Below, one piece after another: positions 61,183 to 64,000 of a stretch of DNA of 64,000 bases. Under the pieces are notes generated by a model. It saw only the letters and a list, made by a program, of their open reading frames with translations, was not told the DNA's origin and did not search any database. The first letter of the stretch is position 1, and the number at the start of each line of letters is the position of its first letter. The position numbers and the translations under genes were made by a program. This stretch comes from Phycisphaerales bacterium. Lineage in GTDB: Bacteria; Planctomycetota; Phycisphaerae; UBA1845; Fen-1342. The stretch covers positions 372,001 to 436,000 of the forward strand of contig JADJWG010000001.1 in the NCBI GenBank assembly GCA_016716475.1. The letters are read 5' to 3'.

Positions 61183-64000
61183 ATGACGACGACACCCGAC
61201 AACACCGATCAGCCGCAAAGTGCCCCCGCCGCGGATCACGGACCTGTGACGGGCAGTGGTTCGCATGCTGATGAGCCGACGCGCGTCTCGGATAATTCCG
61301 GAACTCCCGGGGACTACACCACAAGCGGCCTGGAGCGCCCGCAAATCGAGGGCTACGCCCTGCTCGGTGAGTTGCACCGCGGCGGTCAGGGTGTCGTCTA
61401 CCGGGCTCTGCAACTTGGCACGAAGCGGCAAGTGGCGCTCAAAGTGCTGCTCGAAGGGCCCTTCGCCGGCGAGTCCTCCCGGCGCCGTTTCGAACGTGAA
61501 ATTGAGCTGGCGGCCTCCCTGCGGCACCCCAATATCGTCACCATCCTCGATTCGGGTCTGAGTCTCGGCCGCTACTACTTCGCGATGGAGTTCATCGACG
61601 GCCTGCGGCTCGATCGTTTCGTGGCCCAGCGCGGGTTGTCTCTGCAAGCTTCCTTGGCGCTGTTTGCCAAGGTGGCCGAGGCGGTCAATTTCGCCCACCA
61701 GCGTGGCGTGATTCACCGCGATCTCAAGCCCCCCAACATCCTCGTGGACGAAGCGGGCGAACCGCACATCCTCGATTTCGGCCTCGCCAAGCCCGTGCAG
61801 TCCATGCACACGGGCGAGTCCACGGTCCAGGTACTCTCCATCAGCGGACAGCTCATCGGCACCGTGGCCTACATGTCGCCTGAGCAGGCCGCCGGCCACC
61901 ACGACGTGGATGTCCGCAGCGATGTCTACTCGCTCGGCGTGATTTTCTACGACGCGCTGGTCGGCCGCCCACCCTACAGCGTCGATGGGCCGCTCGGTGA
62001 AGTTCTCAACCGCATCGCCCACGATGACCCGGTCCACCCACGCTCGGTCGTGGGAGGCCCGCGTCTGGCGCTCGACGACGAGGTCGCCACGATCCTCGTC
62101 AAAGCCCTCGAGAAGGAGCCCGCCCGGCGCTACCAGACCGCCGGCGAACTCGCACTCGACCTGCGACGCCGACTCAACGGTGAACCCATCGAGGCCAAGC
62201 GCGCCAGTGGCCTCTACATGTTCCGCAAGGCGTTGCGGCGCTACCGCCTGCAAGCGGCCACGGCTGCGCTGATTGTCTGCATGCTGATCGGCTTCGCGAT
62301 CACGTTTGCCGCGCTCTTCACCTCCGAGCGCGAGGCCCGCAGCCGCGCCGACGCGCAGACCCGCGAGGCCGAAGCGCGCACCGCTGAAGCCCGCGACCTG
62401 GCGCTCGCACAGGAACGCGCATTTCAGGAAGCGATGCGTGCCCAGCAGCGCCTGCGCCGCGCCCTCGTGCGACAGCAGATTCAACGCGGCGACCTCGCCC
62501 TGGTCCGGGGAGACTTCCGCGAAGCACGCGACAGTTACTGGCAGGCCTATGAGGTCGCTCCCGGACCGGCCGCCACCTGGGCTCTGCGGCGCTATTACCT
62601 CGAGACTCCGGACAACGGTGCCCAGCGCCTCGCCTTTGAGTCCCACGGACCTACGCGCCTCGCGAGCGGCGGCACCCTCGCAGCGGTCTGCCCGACCCCT
62701 GGCACGATCGTCGTGCGTTCACTGCTGGACGGGCATACGCTGCACGCCGTGCACGTCCCCGGACCCGTACAGCTTCTCGACCTGCGCGACGACGGCACGC
62801 TTGCAGCCGTCGGCGATCGCTGGGTGCGGGTCTGGCGGCCGGGAGAACTCGCGCCACAATTGACCGTTCACCTCCCTTTCGATTCGACCCCGCAGTCCGT
62901 GTTTGCCCTCGACGGGGGTGCGCGGGTCGCGTTGCTGCTGGGACGCCGGGCGCTCATCTTCGGCCCGCAACCGGAGGAGAGTCGTGCGGTGCTGCTACAG
63001 GGAAACGTGGCAGACACACCGAATTCCGACTACCGTGGCGGCACCCCGGTCTCGCGAGCAACCCTCAGCGACTACGACCCCATCCGCGGTGCTCTCGCGG
63101 TCATCACAACCGCGGGGGTCGAATGGGTACGCCTGAACGACCCCAACGCACAACGCTCCGAACTGGTCTGGCGCGGCAACGTGCCGGCTATCGCAGTCCG
63201 GTTTGATGGCGAGCAGGTGCTGGCCGTGCTGGCGGATGCGCTCTACGTCGCGCTCGCCGGCGATCTCGCCCTGGACCGCTGGACGCGCTTCCAGGATGTC
63301 GAGCCGGGCTGGACCACACTCGATCTGCGCAGCGGCGTCTCGGCGGTGGCCGTGGGCCGCCAGGATGGAATGCTCGCAGTCTTCAGCGGTGGCGTGGAGA
63401 TCGGCCGGTGGAGCTACAGTACCCCGGGTCTCCAGCAGCTTAGTTTGCAACCGGAACGCAGCGCCGTGCTGACGCTCGACGGTGCGACCTCGGTCACTTA
63501 CTGGTCACGGCCGGACGAGACCGCCCAGCGCCACCTTATCCAGGCGAGTGTCGCAAACGACTGGGCCGTGTCCGCCAATGGAATGCTGGCACTCCTGGCC
63601 CTGCCGCGCGACTGGGTCGTCGCGGTCCGTGCTGACGCTTCCGAACCCCCCCGGACCCTGCTGCGGCCGCGACTTTTCGGCGGCGGGGAAACATCCCTCG
63701 CCGTCAGTGCGGACGGCACTCGGGCCGTCGTCCGCGACCGCACTACCATCCGCCTCTGGGATGCGCAGCTTGATGCCCTCCAGACGCTGCGCTGGTCACA
63801 CGAACGGCTGATGGCGGCCGAACGGGTCGCGCTCAGTCATGATGGACGCTTGCTGGCCTTGCTTGCGCGGACCCCCCTCGGCGATCAACAGCAGATCGCG
63901 CTGCGCCGCTGGCCTGTTGAAAGCGAGGAGATCGACGCCACAGCGCTGGAACCGCGCCCCATAGACTTTGTCGGTGCCGCGGTGCGCGAGCTCGCGTTCT
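61183..64000 (+). CDS. Membrane-bound Ser/Thr protein kinase with C-terminal propeller (cut by window edge)
   Basis: An open frame of 939 codons running off the right edge. Residues 1-55 are a Thr/Ser/Asp-rich linker. The Hanks-type kinase domain spans about 57-330: glycine loop GELHRGGQGVVYRA, ATP Lys at 87 (VALKVLLEG), catalytic Asp at 180 (VIHRDLKPPNIL), DFG Asp at 198 (ILDFGLAKP), and the P+1 region GTVAYMSPEQAAGHHDVDVR followed by SDVYSLGVIFYD. A transmembrane helix lies at about 360-383 (AALIVCMLIGFAITFAALF), then a coiled-coil (REARSRADAQTREAEARTAE). The rest is a degenerate WD40-type propeller (AVSADGTRAVVRDRTTIRLW, ALSHDGRLLALLA). Typical planctomycete sensor kinase; ligand unknown. 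Confidence 0.92.
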   Translation, partial: MTTTPDNTDQPQSAPAADHGPVTGSGSHADEPTRVSDNSGTPGDYTTSGLERPQIEGYALLGELHRGGQGVVYRALQLGTKRQVALKVLLEGPFAGESSRRRFEREIELAASLRHPNIVTILDSGLSLGRYYFAMEFIDGLRLDRFVAQRGLSLQASLALFAKVAEAVNFAHQRGVIHRDLKPPNILVDEAGEPHILDFGLAKPVQSMHTGESTVQVLSISGQLIGTVAYMSPEQAAGHHDVDVRSDVYSLGVIFYDALVGRPPYSVDGPLGEVLNRIAHDDPVHPRSVVGGPRLALDDEVATILVKALEKEPARRYQTAGELALDLRRRLNGEPIEAKRASGLYMFRKALRRYRLQAATAALIVCMLIGFAITFAALFTSEREARSRADAQTREAEARTAEARDLALAQERAFQEAMRAQQRLRRALVRQQIQRGDLALVRGDFREARDSYWQAYEVAPGPAATWALRRYYLETPDNGAQRLAFESHGPTRLASGGTLAAVCPTPGTIVVRSLLDGHTLHAVHVPGPVQLLDLRDDGTLAAVGDRWVRVWRPGELAPQLTVHLPFDSTPQSVFALDGGARVALLLGRRALIFGPQPEESRAVLLQGNVADTPNSDYRGGTPVSRATLSDYDPIRGALAVITTAGVEWVRLNDPNAQRSELVWRGNVPAIAVRFDGEQVLAVLADALYVALAGDLALDRWTRFQDVEPGWTTLDLRSGVSAVAVGRQDGMLAVFSGGVEIGRWSYSTPGLQQLSLQPERSAVLTLDGATSVTYWSRPDETAQRHLIQASVANDWAVSANGMLALLALPRDWVVAVRADASEPPRTLLRPRLFGGGETSLAVSADGTRAVVRDRTTIRLWDAQLDALQTLRWSHERLMAAERVALSHDGRLLALLARTPLGDQQQIALRRWPVESEEIDATALEPRPIDFVGAAVRELAF

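Noticed and set aside
61021..62646. A 541-codon open frame on the minus strand
   Set aside because: It lies wholly antisense to the kinase gene, whose motifs are clear; the opposite frame is low-complexity and matches no family.
1..64000. CRISPR arrays, rRNA genes, phage structural genes
   Set aside because: No regularly spaced short repeats, no rRNA segments and no phage head or tail proteins were found on either strand.

Overview
The window looks like chromosomal DNA of a GC-rich planctomycete (Planctomycetota, perhaps a Phycisphaerae-like lineage). The reasons are secreted proteins with dockerin-type Asp/Asn-Gly repeats, a choice-of-anchor protein with GACC cysteine repeats, a PEP-CTERM-like anchor ending in a PAPGA motif, a large Ser/Thr kinase with a C-terminal propeller, and RHS modules with an inserted dockerin pair. 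This placement is inferred from protein style only; no rRNA gene is present.

Layout. Positions 1-6633 hold a maltodextrin locus: a 4-alpha-glucanotransferase cut by the window edge and a secreted GH13 amylase on the minus strand, divergent from a solute-binding-protein/permease fusion and a second permease. A MalK/UgpC-type ATPase lies at 10662-11840. Between them is housekeeping: nadB, 5-formyl-THF cyclo-ligase and rarA. Positions 12-20 kb carry a TPR protein, a secreted glycosidase-like/discoidin/dockerin protein, a PEP-CTERM-like protein with a strong terminator, two GT4 glycosyltransferases and tRNA-Val. Positions 20-28 kb form a minus-strand run: YbjN-like, dapF, a GT39-like membrane protein, a UPF0104-type membrane protein, a second large membrane protein and a MEMO-family protein. 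Then come an OPT transporter, alaS and a choice-of-anchor/GACC/dockerin protein.

Positions 37.5-44.0 kb are the main accessory region. They hold a RAYT remnant with a REP-like palindrome and two tandem 5'-truncated RHS tip modules. Each module is followed by a small gene of the kind expected for an immunity protein. The downstream RHS gene carries a dockerin-like insertion and is split by a 1419-bp IS256-like element whose ends and 8-bp target duplication can be read exactly; removing the element restores the frame.

Positions 44.0-56.3 kb hold a DUF3179 protein, the haem O/haem A pair ctaB and ctaA, an ADP-forming acetyl-CoA synthetase beside a CoA-transferase/GNAT fusion, and a transglutaminase/serine-hydrolase fusion divergent from a NamZ-type muramidase.

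Positions 56628-58965 form a 2338-bp island at the 3' end of tRNA-Arg(CCT), bounded by 43-bp direct repeats. Its intact genes are an AbiEi/AbiEii type IV toxin-antitoxin pair; no integrase is seen. A reading frame broken at both ends would join across the attachment site if the element circularised. The window closes with a transglutaminase-like membrane protein, two small overlapping candidate genes and a Ser/Thr kinase cut by the right edge.
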